Notes: a model not told the origin generated them from the letters alone. Positions 24,440 to 32,752 are shown, numbered from the stretch's first letter. The stretch: DNA of 64,000 nucleotides from Acetobacteroides hydrogenigenes (GCF_004340205.1 NZ_SLWB01000004.1:186001-250000), one strand, 5' to 3'. Made by a program: numbers and translations.

Positions 24440-24447
24440 CAAAAATA
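24440..24447 (-). promoter_or_regulatory. glnN: -7 promoter box TATTTTTG for glnN
   Basis: A TAnnTTTG match on the minus strand lies 25 nt before the glnN ATG. No matching -33 TTTG lies at the usual distance. Confidence 0.4.
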
Positions 24448-24639
24448 TACATTTATCATCACCACCCATATTTTTCAGACTTATTTCTCGATTTTTTAGC
24501 ACTTTTTACGCAGACACCCCTATTTTAAAGCCAAACCATTCAAAATAAAAGCAACTCATGTCAAAGTAAACCCCTATTTTCTCAAAAACGATACACTTTA
24601 CACAACAAATACTACATTGTTGATTTCATGGAATATAAA

Positions 24640-24709
24640 AATACAGCAAGTATCAATTAAAAAGGGAAAACCCACATATAGGTTTTCCCTTGAAGCTGTT
24701 TGCTGTATT
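24640..24709 (-). terminator. Nested inverted repeats: terminator-like inner stem within an outer stem
   Basis: The outer arms are AATACAGCAA (24640-24649) and TTGCTGTATT (24700-24709). The inner 11-bp stem is AAGGGAAAACC (24662-24672) / GGTTTTCCCTT (24681-24691). On the minus strand the inner hairpin runs into TTTTTAA, fitting a terminator for the AlaX-like gene 90 nt upstream. It lies 225 nt upstream of glnN in the same direction. The rest of 24448-24801 shows nothing I can name. Confidence 0.6.
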
Positions 24710-24801
24710 CTTGCTTACACCCTATAAAAAAAGCCACCCCCAACCTGAAAAATCAGGAGTTTACAGAAACCACCCCTGCACTATAAAAGCCCCACCAATT
24801 T

Positions 24802-25251
24802 TCAAGCAGGCCTATCTAGCTTAAAGCGGATGCGCAACACGCCTTCCTCAAAATTTGTCGAAACCAACCTAAACGCTCCTATTTCTTTTGTCGATGCAAC
24901 GTGCGGCCCAATACATGGACAGCTATCAAAATCGCCAATATCCACAATACGCAACACATCACCGGCATCCTCGGGCAACCTCGACAGGTCAAACATCACC
25001 TCAGCCTCCTGCCTGCTTACGAATCGAGAGCGAACAGGAAGATCCAACCCTATCACGCGGTTCACCTCGTCGGCCAAAGCAAGCTCTTCGAGTTCGGTAA
25101 GACCCCTGTCAAAATGGTAGTCGCATTTCGTTTTCTTGCGCTCAACATGGTTGCTAAACGATCGAGATGTTCCGAACATTCTAACCATCGTCTGGTTTAG
25201 GATGTGCTCCGCGCTATGCATTTGGGGGTCGTAGTTTTTTTCGCTTGCCAT
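24802..25251 (-). CDS. AlaX-like alanyl-tRNA editing domain protein
   Basis: This 149-residue protein is a free-standing relative of the alanyl- and threonyl-tRNA synthetase editing domain, expected to hydrolyse mischarged tRNA-Ala. The zinc-site motif HxxxH is MHSAEHIL (about residues 12-18), and the second part, CxxxH, is CPCIGPHV at about 116-123. Other family signs are FSNHVERKKTKCDYHFD and GDFDSCPCIGPHVASTKEIGAF. The start at 25251 (MASEKNYDPQ) is preferred; an ATG at 25278 would add nine residues. It is monocistronic, with a nested hairpin downstream. Exact tRNA specificity is not deducible. Confidence 0.82.
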   Translation of the reverse strand: MASEKNYDPQMHSAEHILNQTMVRMFGTSRSFSNHVERKKTKCDYHFDRGLTELEELALADEVNRVIGLDLPVRSRFVSRQEAEVMFDLSRLPEDAGDVLRIVDIGDFDSCPCIGPHVASTKEIGAFRLVSTNFEEGVLRIRFKLDRPA

Positions 25252-25496
25252 ATCTCTTTTTTTATGCGAATCTAACACTTACAACAGCAACAGCACCACA
25301 AAAAATCAACAACAACCATTAACAGACAAAAACATTTCCAAAAACCATTTCATTGCTCCAAAAACACGGCCGTAGCCAATAAAGTATTGGTCTGTTTCCC
25401 TAATCGTTGCAACTAGTCCGCCCCTTTCTGCATTTATTTTTTTGCATTTGTTCTTCTTTTTTTTGCTTAAAAAAGTTAATTCTTCAATAGAAATAA

Positions 25497-25504
25497 TATC
25501 TTTG
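25497..25504 (+). promoter_or_regulatory. -7 promoter box TATCTTTG before a candidate small RNA
   Basis: A good TAnnTTTG match with no start codon shortly downstream is followed about 110 nt later by a strong terminator. The preceding stretch 25252-25496 holds nothing else recognisable. Confidence 0.5.
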
Positions 25505-25650
25505 CAAGCAGTTAAGTTAATGAAAAGTTATTTGGCTGTTGGTCTTATATATTTAAGTTTAGGTAGCAAAACCTTTCAAACCTCAAACTTTCTTATAGCT
25601 AAACCTTAACCGAAAAAAAGCGACCGCGGAGTAGCGGACGCTTTTTTGTT
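25505..25650 (+). ncRNA. Candidate structured small RNA (possibly 6S-like)
   Basis: About 140 nt lie between a promoter box and a terminator with no plausible reading frame. Within it TTAAG-TTTAG (near 25552) can pair with CTAAA-C-CTTAA (near 25599), a 10-bp stem with one bulge enclosing about 40 nt. Inside, AGGT/ACCT can pair. The layout resembles abundant small RNAs of Bacteroidota, and the 6S-Flavo type is one possibility; I cannot confirm homology. Confidence 0.4.
25613..25647 (+). terminator. Terminator of the small RNA candidate
   Basis: The stem GCG-A-CCGC / GCGG-A-CGC with loop GGAGTA is preceded by A-rich sequence and followed by TTTTTT. Confidence 0.85.
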
Positions 25651-25728
25651 TTATATCCCATCCTAAAACGCTGAATTTCCTAATTCTTTGTCTATCTTAG
25701 AATGCTTTTTGAAGTAACCTTCGCAGAA

Positions 25729-26928
25729 ATGATTAGACGCCTTTTACTTGTTGCAAGTATTTTGCTATCAAGCATTTTTCTAAAAGCCGAAAGCTACAGG
25801 AATGTATCGGTAAGCTTACTAACGGTATCGCCAGGTACCGAACTTTACTCGCTTTTCGGCCATAGCGCCATTCGAATCCAAGATCCTCTACATGGAATAG
25901 ACGACGTTTATAACTTTGGAACATTTGATTTCGACACGCCTAATTTTGGCTTAAAGTTTGTATCGGGTCGCCTCGACTACATGCTCGCTCTAAATACATT
26001 CAGCCAGGTGTACCAAAGCTATCTTTGGGAAGAAAGGGCGATGACAGAGCAAATTCTGAACCTAACAAGCGATCAAAAAAAGAAAATAATATCCTTGTTA
26101 GAGGAAAATTATCGCCCCGAGAACAGGTTCTATCGATATGCCTTTTTAGACGACAACTGCGCAACCCGCATAAGAGATGTCATCGAAGAGGGATTGTCCG
26201 ACAGCACCGTTTTTAGTTCAGCAAAAACCAGCTACGCGCAGCTCTCCTATAGGCAGCTGCTAAAGCAGTTCCTTACCAACTACCCATGGGTCGACCTCGG
26301 AATAGACCTAGCCATAGGCCTTCCTAGCGATAAGGTTACCAACAATAGGGAAAAAATGTTTCTGCCCGAGTACATGAAACAGCTCGTAGAAGCAAGTTCT
26401 CTAAAAAATGGAGAAAAATTAGCCATCCAATCACGATCACTGCTCACCGACATTAAAGAGCCATTTGAAACGGTAAACTTTATTACCCCAATCTCCATTT
26501 TCTTCGCAATACTAACGCTATCGCTGATTGGTTTTTCGGCAAAGCAGTTTTCCCGAATCTTCAGCGCTATTTTCTACTTTTCGCTAGGGCTACTCGGGAT
26601 AGTGCTAACGCTCACCTCGTTTGCAACAGATCACGATGCCCTAAGAAACAATCTAAACCTATTGTGGGCTCTTCCCTTCAACATCATCATGTTTCGTGCT
26701 GCAGGGAAAAAGGCTATCAGCAAATTCTCCCGCTACTACTTTTTTTCAGTTGGGATAATTGCCTTACTCCTACTTGCACTCTGGGGCAACTTTCCACAGC
26801 AATTTAACAACTCGATAATACCTATTCTACTTACAATTGTAGTAACCTCAATACAAATAAGCATCCAACGATACGTTCCGCTAAAAGAAAAAGGAACAGC
26901 AATAAAGAAAAAGAAGATGTTTGTATAA
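25729..26928 (+). CDS. DUF4105 (Lnb N-terminal-like) membrane protein
   Basis: This 399-residue envelope protein has an N-terminal signal (MIRRLLLVASILLSSIFL) and a DUF4105 domain. The family hallmark is SVSLLTVSPGTELYSLFGHSAIRI, with YNFGTFDFDTPNF and FLDDNCATRIRDVIE; the histidine and cysteine suggest a cysteine-peptidase-like or lipid-related fold, unproven. After about residue 245 come four or five hydrophobic segments (ISIFFAILTLSLIGFSA, FYFSLGLLGIVLTLTSF, and others), then a lysine-rich tail. The ATG at 25729 is chosen over 25702 since it begins the signal sequence. It lies upstream of a PorE-like gene on the same strand, but a separate -7 box in the gap suggests independent transcription. 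Confidence 0.8.
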   Translation: MIRRLLLVASILLSSIFLKAESYRNVSVSLLTVSPGTELYSLFGHSAIRIQDPLHGIDDVYNFGTFDFDTPNFGLKFVSGRLDYMLALNTFSQVYQSYLWEERAMTEQILNLTSDQKKKIISLLEENYRPENRFYRYAFLDDNCATRIRDVIEEGLSDSTVFSSAKTSYAQLSYRQLLKQFLTNYPWVDLGIDLAIGLPSDKVTNNREKMFLPEYMKQLVEASSLKNGEKLAIQSRSLLTDIKEPFETVNFITPISIFFAILTLSLIGFSAKQFSRIFSAIFYFSLGLLGIVLTLTSFATDHDALRNNLNLLWALPFNIIMFRAAGKKAISKFSRYYFFSVGIIALLLLALWGNFPQQFNNSIIPILLTIVVTSIQISIQRYVPLKEKGTAIKKKKMFV

Positions 26929-26956
26929 AATGTGCTAATAATTTGCTCTTATACGC

Positions 26957-26964
26957 TATATTTG
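26957..26964 (+). promoter_or_regulatory. -7 promoter box TATATTTG for the PorE-like gene
   Basis: A TAnnTTTG match lies 32 nt upstream of the ATG at 26997 and inside the longer alternative reading frame beginning at 26943. It supports the shorter start. Confidence 0.45.
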
Positions 26965-26996
26965 AAGAGCATAGCCATCATAACAATATAAAGATT

Positions 26997-28976
26997 ATGA
27001 GTAAAAAAGTACCTATAGTAGTATTGACGCTGGTTTGCTTAAGCATTTCCGCATTCGGGCAACAAGAACTGTACGATAAAGCTAACGCATTATTCAAAGC
27101 AGGCGCGTACACCGAAGCCATAAAAACGTACAGAAATTCGGACTTTGTACAGGCAATGCCCAAAGAGCGCAGAGGCGAGATATTCTATAAAACAGCCGAA
27201 GCCTACAGGCTTATTGGCCAAACCCGTCAAGCTGAAATCTACTACGAAAAAGCAGAAGAAAAAGGATTTAATACTCCCGAATTCTATTTAAACTATGCCA
27301 ACACGCTACTCTCCAACGAGAATTACGAAAAGGCAAAAAGCAACTTCGAAGAGTATAAAAAACTTAAGCCCAACAGCCCTATTGCCAACGTTGGAATTCA
27401 ATCTGTAGAACTCGCTCAAAAGCTTAAGCAAGCCCCTACTAGCTACGTAATTGACCCCCTACCTTTTATCAATGGTAAAACAAACGATTTTTCGCCAGCT
27501 ATAATTCCAAGCGAGCCTCAAAAGCTCTTTTTTTCATCATCGCGAATAACATCAACAGGAATAAACATACATTACGCTACAGGCGAAGAGTTTTCTGACA
27601 TCTTTGTAAGCGAACTCGACAAACGGGAAAAATGGATTGCCCCCAAACCCGTACCCGGTATAAACAGCGACGTTGAAGAAGCTACTTGCACGTTCAACCA
27701 AGATGGTTCAGAGGTTTACTTTTCGCGCGCGCGTATAGCCAAGCGTAAGCAAATGGGATGCGAGATATACATGGCCAAAAAGGAAGGTGACAGATATGGC
27801 AATCCGATCCTAATCCCTATTGCCGCAGACAGCGTGGTGGTAACACATCCATCTCTTTCTGCAGATGGGAGAACGCTTTACTTTGCATCAAACCTTAGCG
27901 GAGGCATCGGCGGCCTTGACATCTGGAAAGTTACTAGAGACAGCGACAAAGGAGAATGGGGAAAACCTCAAAATCTAGGTGCAGAGATTAATACTATTGG
28001 CAACGAGGCGTTCCCTTACATTCATCCAGATGGCACCCTTTACTTTGCATCTAACGGACGTCCCGGAATGGGCGGATACGACATCTTCCTCTCCAAACAA
28101 AAAGGGAACGGCTACGTAGTTGAAAATATGGGATACCCAATAAACTCTTCGTCCGACGATTTTGGAATAACATTCCTACCAGGAAAGGAAACTGGATACT
28201 TTACCTCTCGCCGACCAGGAGGAAAAGGTGAAGACGACGTATACATGTTCCATCTCCCTCCTATTGCCATCAATATTTCAGGAACTATAGTAGACTCAAA
28301 AAGCAAGAAACCGCTAGATGGCTCTATTGTAAAGATGCTTGGCAACGACGGCACCACCGTTAACACCCAAACGGGGGCTGATGGCTTTTTTAAGTTTATG
28401 ATGAAGCCTAATACGGACTACATAGTAATCTCTACCCGAAAAGGATACTTGAATGGCAAGTATAAGGTTAGTACTTTCGACATTAAAGGAAGCAAAGAGT
28501 ATACCTATAATGTAGAGATGACATCCTACGAAAAGCCGGTAGAGGTTCCAAACATATTCTACGACTTTAACAAGTGGGAACTTAAACCCGAATCTACCGC
28601 TGCTCTTGACATGCTTATAGAAACGCTAAACGACAACCCCTCAATTATTATAGAGTTAGGTAGCCACACCGACAGCCGCGGGGGGTTAGAGTACAACTAC
28701 AAGCTCTCGCAAAATAGAGCACAGGCTGCCGTTGACTATCTTATAGAAAAAGGTATTCCGATCGAGAGATTACGGGCAAAGGGCTATGCCTCGTCAGCCC
28801 CTAAAATCGTTGACGAGCAAATTGCCAAGCAATACCCGTTCTTAACCATAGGCACAGTACTAAACGACCAGAATATAGCCATCCTCGATAGCGACGAGAA
28901 AAAAGACATCGCCCATCAGCTAAACCGACGCACTGAGTTTAAGGTTATATCAACAACCTACGTATCGAAAGAGTAA
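26997..28976 (+). CDS. PorE-like OmpA-family protein (TPR, PD40 propeller, regulatory domain, OmpA-C)
   Basis: This 659-residue protein has a signal peptide (VVLTLVCLSISAFG) and four recognisable parts. TPR-like helices span about 20-140 (ELYDKANALFKAGAYTEAIK). WD40/PD40-like propeller repeats span about 155-415 (KLFFSSSRI, YFSRARI, LYFASNLSGGIGGLDIW, LYFASNGRPGMGGYDIF). A carboxypeptidase-regulatory-like domain spans about 420-510 (ISGTIVDSKSKKPLDGSIV). The rest is an OmpA peptidoglycan-binding domain (YDFNKWELKPESTAALDML, LGSHTDSRGG, YNYKLSQNRAQAAVDYL). This order matches PorE of the type IX secretion system and its paralogues. It probably links the outer membrane to peptidoglycan. No other T9SS gene is adjacent, so a T9SS role is inference. 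Confidence 0.85.
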   Translation: MSKKVPIVVLTLVCLSISAFGQQELYDKANALFKAGAYTEAIKTYRNSDFVQAMPKERRGEIFYKTAEAYRLIGQTRQAEIYYEKAEEKGFNTPEFYLNYANTLLSNENYEKAKSNFEEYKKLKPNSPIANVGIQSVELAQKLKQAPTSYVIDPLPFINGKTNDFSPAIIPSEPQKLFFSSSRITSTGINIHYATGEEFSDIFVSELDKREKWIAPKPVPGINSDVEEATCTFNQDGSEVYFSRARIAKRKQMGCEIYMAKKEGDRYGNPILIPIAADSVVVTHPSLSADGRTLYFASNLSGGIGGLDIWKVTRDSDKGEWGKPQNLGAEINTIGNEAFPYIHPDGTLYFASNGRPGMGGYDIFLSKQKGNGYVVENMGYPINSSSDDFGITFLPGKETGYFTSRRPGGKGEDDVYMFHLPPIAINISGTIVDSKSKKPLDGSIVKMLGNDGTTVNTQTGADGFFKFMMKPNTDYIVISTRKGYLNGKYKVSTFDIKGSKEYTYNVEMTSYEKPVEVPNIFYDFNKWELKPESTAALDMLIETLNDNPSIIIELGSHTDSRGGLEYNYKLSQNRAQAAVDYLIEKGIPIERLRAKGYASSAPKIVDEQIAKQYPFLTIGTVLNDQNIAILDSDEKKDIAHQLNRRTEFKVISTTYVSKE

Positions 28977-28997
28977 AGAATTAATTCAAATAGCAAA

Positions 28998-29032
28998 AAA
29001 AGAGGCGGTAGATCATGTCCACCGCCTCTTTT
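28998..29032. terminator. Bidirectional terminator between the PorE-like and M48 genes
   Basis: A 12-bp stem, AAAAGAGGCGGT / ACCGCCTCTTTT, lies between two convergent genes with A/T runs on both flanks. Confidence 0.9.
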
Positions 29033-29052
29033 ATGTCAAAACCTCTTTAGTC

Positions 29053-29865
29053 CTACTTATTATTAGCAGGCTTGTAGTATTTCATGACTTCTGGGAGCAC
29101 TGCTCTAATCTTATCTATACGAGCTTGCTCGGCAGGGTGAGTTGACAAGAACTGAGGAGGTCTTCCTCCGCCACTAGAAGCAGCCATTCTCTCCCAAAAA
29201 GGAATTGCAGTTTCGGGGTTGTAACCAGCCATTGCCATGAATATTAAACCCATTTTGTCGGCCTCTAGCTCATGGCTACGGCTGTAAGGAAGAATTACAG
29301 CAACCTGAGATCCTATTGGATAAAGAAGCTGGAACGCTTGCTGGGTTTGTTGAGTTTTCCCACTTAACAGGATAGAACCAACTTGTCCCCCTAGTTCTAA
29401 TGCCATTGCCTGCGACATACGTTCCCCGCTATGGTTAGCTATTGCGTGAGCAATTTCGTGACCCATGACAACAGCAATGCCATTATCATCCTTACAAATA
29501 GGAAGAATACCTGTATAAAATGCAACTTTACCACCTGGCATACACCATGCATTGACTGTCGTATCATTCTCTATAAGATTAAACTCCCAATTAAAACCCT
29601 CCAGTTGAGAGGCCATTCCGTTTTGGCTCATGTATTGCTCTACAGCCTTTTGTATTCGACTACCTACTCTCTTTATTCTATCAACTTGAGCTTTATTTGT
29701 CGACAGCTTAGACTGCTGCAAGGTTTGCTTGTAGTTTTGCTCTCCAAGGGTAACCATTTCGCCAGAAGAAACCAGCGATAGCTGCCTACGCCCCGTCACA
29801 GGCACTGTAGAGCATGACGCCAAAAACACTGCTGCAACAACAGTACAAACAAGTAATTTTCTCAT
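29053..29865 (-). CDS. M48 family metallopeptidase, lipoprotein (LoiP/YggG-like)
   Basis: This 270-residue zinc peptidase is a lipoprotein (lipobox FLASC, C18) and probably acts in the periplasm. The zinc motif is H136-E-x-x-H140 in MGHEIAHAIANHSGE, with the third-ligand region in SHELEADKMGLIFMAMAGY. NAWCMPGGKVAFYTGIL precedes it as in LoiP/BepA-like proteases that degrade or assemble outer-membrane proteins. The start is the ATG at 29865. A longer frame to 30084 runs through a tRNA gene and is rejected. It converges with the PorE-like gene at a shared terminator. Confidence 0.9.
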   Translation of the reverse strand: MRKLLVCTVVAAVFLASCSTVPVTGRRQLSLVSSGEMVTLGEQNYKQTLQQSKLSTNKAQVDRIKRVGSRIQKAVEQYMSQNGMASQLEGFNWEFNLIENDTTVNAWCMPGGKVAFYTGILPICKDDNGIAVVMGHEIAHAIANHSGERMSQAMALELGGQVGSILLSGKTQQTQQAFQLLYPIGSQVAVILPYSRSHELEADKMGLIFMAMAGYNPETAIPFWERMAASSGGGRPPQFLSTHPAEQARIDKIRAVLPEVMKYYKPANNK

Positions 29866-29950
29866 ATCGCAAATTGTTTTATTAATTTCCCTGTACAAAG
29901 AAAAGATTGTATTGCAAATATACGCATGAAGGGGAGGTTCAGAAACGAAA

Positions 29951-29974
29951 AAGCCTAAACTTTCGTTTAGGCTT
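29951..29974 (-). terminator. Terminator of the first tRNA-Phe
   Basis: A 10-bp stem, AAGCCTAAAC / GTTTAGGCTT, with a 4-nt loop directly follows the tRNA 3' end on the minus strand, then TTTTTCG. Confidence 0.8.
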
Positions 29975-29975
29975 G

Positions 29976-30048
29976 TGGTGCCACCAGGAATCGAACCGGG
30001 GACACAAGGATTTTCAGTCCTTTGCTCTACCAACTGAGCTATGGCACC
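29976..30048 (-). tRNA. tRNA-Phe (GAA)
   Basis: A 73-nt cloverleaf: acceptor GGTGCCA / TGGCACC, D-arm AGCTCAGTTGGTAGAGC, anticodon loop ACTGAAAATC with GAA, T-loop GGTTCGATTCC. CCA is not encoded. It is identical to the copy at 30120-30192. Confidence 0.97.
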
Positions 30049-30088
30049 TTTTATATTCAGGCTGATGCTACCTGATTTTTTCAAAACA

Positions 30089-30114
30089 AAAGCGCAACGT
30101 TACTGCTGCGCTTT
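30089..30114 (-). terminator. Terminator of the second tRNA-Phe
   Basis: The stem AAAGCGCA / TGCGCTTT is followed by TTG and a T-rich stretch on the minus strand. It separates the two tRNA-Phe genes, implying separate transcripts or a read-through hierarchy. Confidence 0.75.
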
Positions 30115-30119
30115 GATGG

Positions 30120-30192
30120 TGGTGCCACCAGGAATCGAACCGGGGACACAAGGATTTTCAGTCCTTTGCTCTACCAACTGAGCTATGGCACC
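30120..30192 (-). tRNA. tRNA-Phe (GAA), second identical copy
   Basis: The 73-nt sequence is identical to the tRNA at 29976-30048, with anticodon GAA and no encoded CCA. It lies 71 nt upstream of the other copy in transcription order, and each copy has its own different terminator hairpin. Confidence 0.97.
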
Positions 30193-30392
30193 ATCTTTAC
30201 AAATCTGCCTTCTTTCAAAGACGTTGCAAAGGTACTTCAAATTTCCAATTCTGCAACAGCAACCAACGCATTTTTTTGAATCTACCCGTACGATTTTCAA
30301 CAAATTCTAAGAATCAAGTATATCCCACAGACAAAAGAAGGTTAAACACCACTCCACATCCTAACTCTAGCCACTTTTACTATTAAGATTGC

Positions 30393-30400
30393 TACCTTTG
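30393..30400 (+). promoter_or_regulatory. -7 promoter box TACCTTTG for the M16 peptidase gene
   Basis: A TAnnTTTG match ends 14 nt before the ATG at 30415, implying a very short 5' leader and excluding a TTG start at 30409 in practice. Confidence 0.5.
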
Positions 30401-30414
30401 CTCAAACTTTGCAT

Positions 30415-31635
30415 ATGAACATTCATATTTCCCAACTCTCAAACGGGATTCGATTCATACATCAGTACAATAAATCGGCAGTTACACACTGTGGACTTAC
30501 TATTAACACCGGGACTCGCGACGAGCTGGCCAACGAGCATGGGTTAGCCCACTTTATCGAGCATGTAATATTTAAAGGAACTAAAAAAAGAAAGACCTTT
30601 CATATCAACTCTAGATTAGAAGATGTTGGTGGAGAGTTAAATGCCTATACCTCAAAAGAAGACACTGCGGTTCATGCAACCATTTTGAAAGGAGACTTCG
30701 AAAAAGCAGTAGAACTAATATCGGACATAGTCTTTAACTCCACATTTCCACTAAAAGAGCTGGAAAAAGAAAAAGAAGTAATTATAGACGAAATAAACTC
30801 GTACAAGGATAGCCCAGCAGATCTTATCTTTGACGATTTTGAGGATTTGCTTTTCAATGGAACTTCGTTAGGGCACAACATTCTTGGTACGAAAAAGCAA
30901 ATCAAACAGTTTACCCGGGACAACATCCTAAACTTCATTGCACGAACATACAATACCGATCAAATGGTGTTTTCGAGCATTGGCAAAATTAGTCCCGAGA
31001 AAGCCCTCAAAATTGTAGAAAAGCATTTTGGAGGAATCGCTGCTAATCCAAGACAGTACATCCGAAATGAAGTTTTACCCTACACCCCCTTTACTAAAAC
31101 CATTTCAAAAAATACTTATCAAACACACTGCATTATAGGCCGACGCGGTTATGCCTACAGCGACGAAAAGCGCATACCGCTACTGCTACTCACCAATATA
31201 CTTGGAGGTCCAGCACCCAACTCACGCCTTAACCTCGCACTACGAGAGAAACATGGCCTAACCTATAATGTGGAATCTTCCTTTACTCCATATACCGATA
31301 CTGGGACCTTTACCATTTACTTTGGAACAGACAAGACCAACTTTGAAAAAAGTAGTGCTCTAATTTTTAGCGAAATGAAGCGACTTCAGAATGAAAAACT
31401 AGGAACATTGCAGCTTCACAAAGCCAAAAAGCAGGTCTTGGGCCAGCTTGCCATTTCGGGAGAAAGCAACGAGCAAGTTATGCTCACCAATGCCAAAAGT
31501 TTACTCGTTTACAACACCATCGACAGCATGGAGACTATTGCAGCCAAAATAAATGCCATAACATCAGAAAAACTGCTTGATATAGCAAACGAGATATTCG
31601 ACACAAGCACCCTTTCATCGTTAACATACAACTAG
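30415..31635 (+). CDS. M16 family zinc metallopeptidase (processing-peptidase-like)
   Basis: This 406-residue protein is an M16 peptidase with the inverted zinc motif HxxEH at H46-F-I-E-H50 (GLAHFIEHVIFKGT), and the distal ligand glutamate in the EKEKEVIIDEINSYKD stretch at about 118-130. It corresponds to the single-module, PqqL/MPP-like form that acts as a dimer, not the double-length pitrilysin. The M16_C half carries NILGGPAPNSRLNLALREKHGLTYNVESSF. There is no signal peptide, so it is cytoplasmic by appearance. The O-methyltransferase gene starts one base after its stop, so the two are an operon. Confidence 0.92.
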   Translation: MNIHISQLSNGIRFIHQYNKSAVTHCGLTINTGTRDELANEHGLAHFIEHVIFKGTKKRKTFHINSRLEDVGGELNAYTSKEDTAVHATILKGDFEKAVELISDIVFNSTFPLKELEKEKEVIIDEINSYKDSPADLIFDDFEDLLFNGTSLGHNILGTKKQIKQFTRDNILNFIARTYNTDQMVFSSIGKISPEKALKIVEKHFGGIAANPRQYIRNEVLPYTPFTKTISKNTYQTHCIIGRRGYAYSDEKRIPLLLLTNILGGPAPNSRLNLALREKHGLTYNVESSFTPYTDTGTFTIYFGTDKTNFEKSSALIFSEMKRLQNEKLGTLQLHKAKKQVLGQLAISGESNEQVMLTNAKSLLVYNTIDSMETIAAKINAITSEKLLDIANEIFDTSTLSSLTYN

Positions 31636-31636
31636 A

Positions 31637-32278
31637 ATGCTAGCAAAAGACTTAGAAATTGAGCGTTACATTCTCAGCCACACAACAAAAGAAGATGGCA
31701 TACTTACAGAACTCAATAGGCAAACCCACTTAAAGGTTCTTCAACCTCGAATGGTGTCAGGTCATCTGCAAGGAAAGATTTTGGAGATGGTAAGCTTTAT
31801 GGTAAAACCTGAAACCATATTGGAAATAGGCACATTTACAGGATATTCAGCCATCTGTCTTGCAAAAGGACTTGCACCAAACGGCGTGCTGCACACCTTC
31901 GAGATTAATGATGAACTCGAGGAGTTTGCTGCCCAATTCATATCCCAAAGCAACCTTACAGATCGAATTGTACAACATATTGGTTCGGCTCTAGACCTAG
32001 CCCCTTTGCTAGGCATCAAATTCGATCTTATATTCATAGATGGAGATAAGCGAGAGTACCCTCAATACTATCAAATGGCAAAGAGGCTTATCAAGCCCAA
32101 TGGATTTATACTAGCCGACAATGTACTATGGGATGGTAAAGTTATCGAAACACCTACCCCCACTGATGATTACACAAGAGGAATCCTAGAGTTCAACAAG
32201 ATTGTTCAGGACGATCCTCATGTTCAAAATGTGATTATGCCTCTCAGAGATGGCATGACAATTATAAGAATGCTCTAA
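31637..32278 (+). CDS. Class I SAM-dependent O-methyltransferase (COG4122/CCoAOMT-like)
   Basis: This 213-residue protein is an O-methyltransferase of the type that includes caffeoyl-CoA and catechol O-methyltransferases. The SAM-binding motif is ILEIGTFTGYSAICLAKGL at about 54-72, followed by LHTFEINDELEEFA, the metal-site stretch FDLIFIDGDKREYPQYY, and ILADNVLWDGKV. The substrate is unknown. It starts 1 nt after the M16 peptidase stop codon, indicating translational coupling. Two strong hairpins follow the stop. No signal peptide is present. Confidence 0.9.
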   Translation: MLAKDLEIERYILSHTTKEDGILTELNRQTHLKVLQPRMVSGHLQGKILEMVSFMVKPETILEIGTFTGYSAICLAKGLAPNGVLHTFEINDELEEFAAQFISQSNLTDRIVQHIGSALDLAPLLGIKFDLIFIDGDKREYPQYYQMAKRLIKPNGFILADNVLWDGKVIETPTPTDDYTRGILEFNKIVQDDPHVQNVIMPLRDGMTIIRML

Positions 32279-32313
32279 TTGCATCAACTTATCTTATACC
32301 ACATTAGAAATAA

Positions 32314-32340
32314 AGACGCCCCCTTTCTTATTAGGCGTCT
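32314..32340 (+). terminator. Hairpin downstream of the O-methyltransferase gene
   Basis: A 7-bp stem, AGACGCC / GGCGTCT, with a 13-nt loop lies 35 nt after the stop codon. The T-run is weak, so termination is probable rather than sure. Confidence 0.55.
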
Positions 32341-32343
32341 ATC

Positions 32344-32374
32344 TTGCAAGCAACCTTTGTAAGGTTGCTTGCAA
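32344..32374. terminator. Second, perfect 12-bp hairpin
   Basis: TTGCAAGCAACC / GGTTGCTTGCAA with loop TTTGTAA lies 3 nt after the previous hairpin. It lacks a T-run, so it could be a stabilising or recognition element. The following stretch to 32722 is AT-rich with no gene seen. Confidence 0.5.
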
Positions 32375-32722
32375 CCAGAATAAAAACCTGTAAGTATAAT
32401 TTACATTAACCTCCACAAAGCCAGCCTATAAATACAAAACATTGAATATGTGACAATTGTAAAAAATGCAATATGCCTCATTTCGTAGTTTTTTATAAGC
32501 GAAAATGTTTTTTTTACAAAAAAATCTTCTATTAATTTTTATTAGCTTAAAAGAGCTGAATTAGCGGTGCCCCTATTTGTAAATTGTAATAACAGTCCCC
32601 CTAAGGAATTGTCTATTTAGAATCAATTCGTACAAAAGGTGTAACTGTTTGATTTCTCAACAATACTGGCTGTTGTTATTTAGACTGATTCTTAGATACA
32701 AGGATCAACCAACAATGGGATG

Positions 32723-32752
32723 TTTGAATATCTGTAGAAACAGGTAAATTTG
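32723..32752 (+). promoter_or_regulatory. Two-part promoter TTTG-N18-TAAATTTG for the ECF sigma gene
   Basis: The -33 TTTG (32723-32726) and -7 TAAATTTG (32745-32752) are 18 nt apart, close to the usual Bacteroidota spacing. They lie 51 nt upstream of the ATG at 32804. Confidence 0.6.

Noticed and set aside
29866-30084. N-terminal extension of the M48 peptidase reading frame (contains IAQLVEQRTENPCVPGSIPGG)
   Set aside because: It is the translation of a tRNA-Phe gene; the true start is the ATG at 29865, where the lipoprotein signal begins.
30100-30303. Minus-strand reading frame of 67 codons
   Set aside because: It runs through the second tRNA-Phe gene and has the same tRNA-derived peptide.
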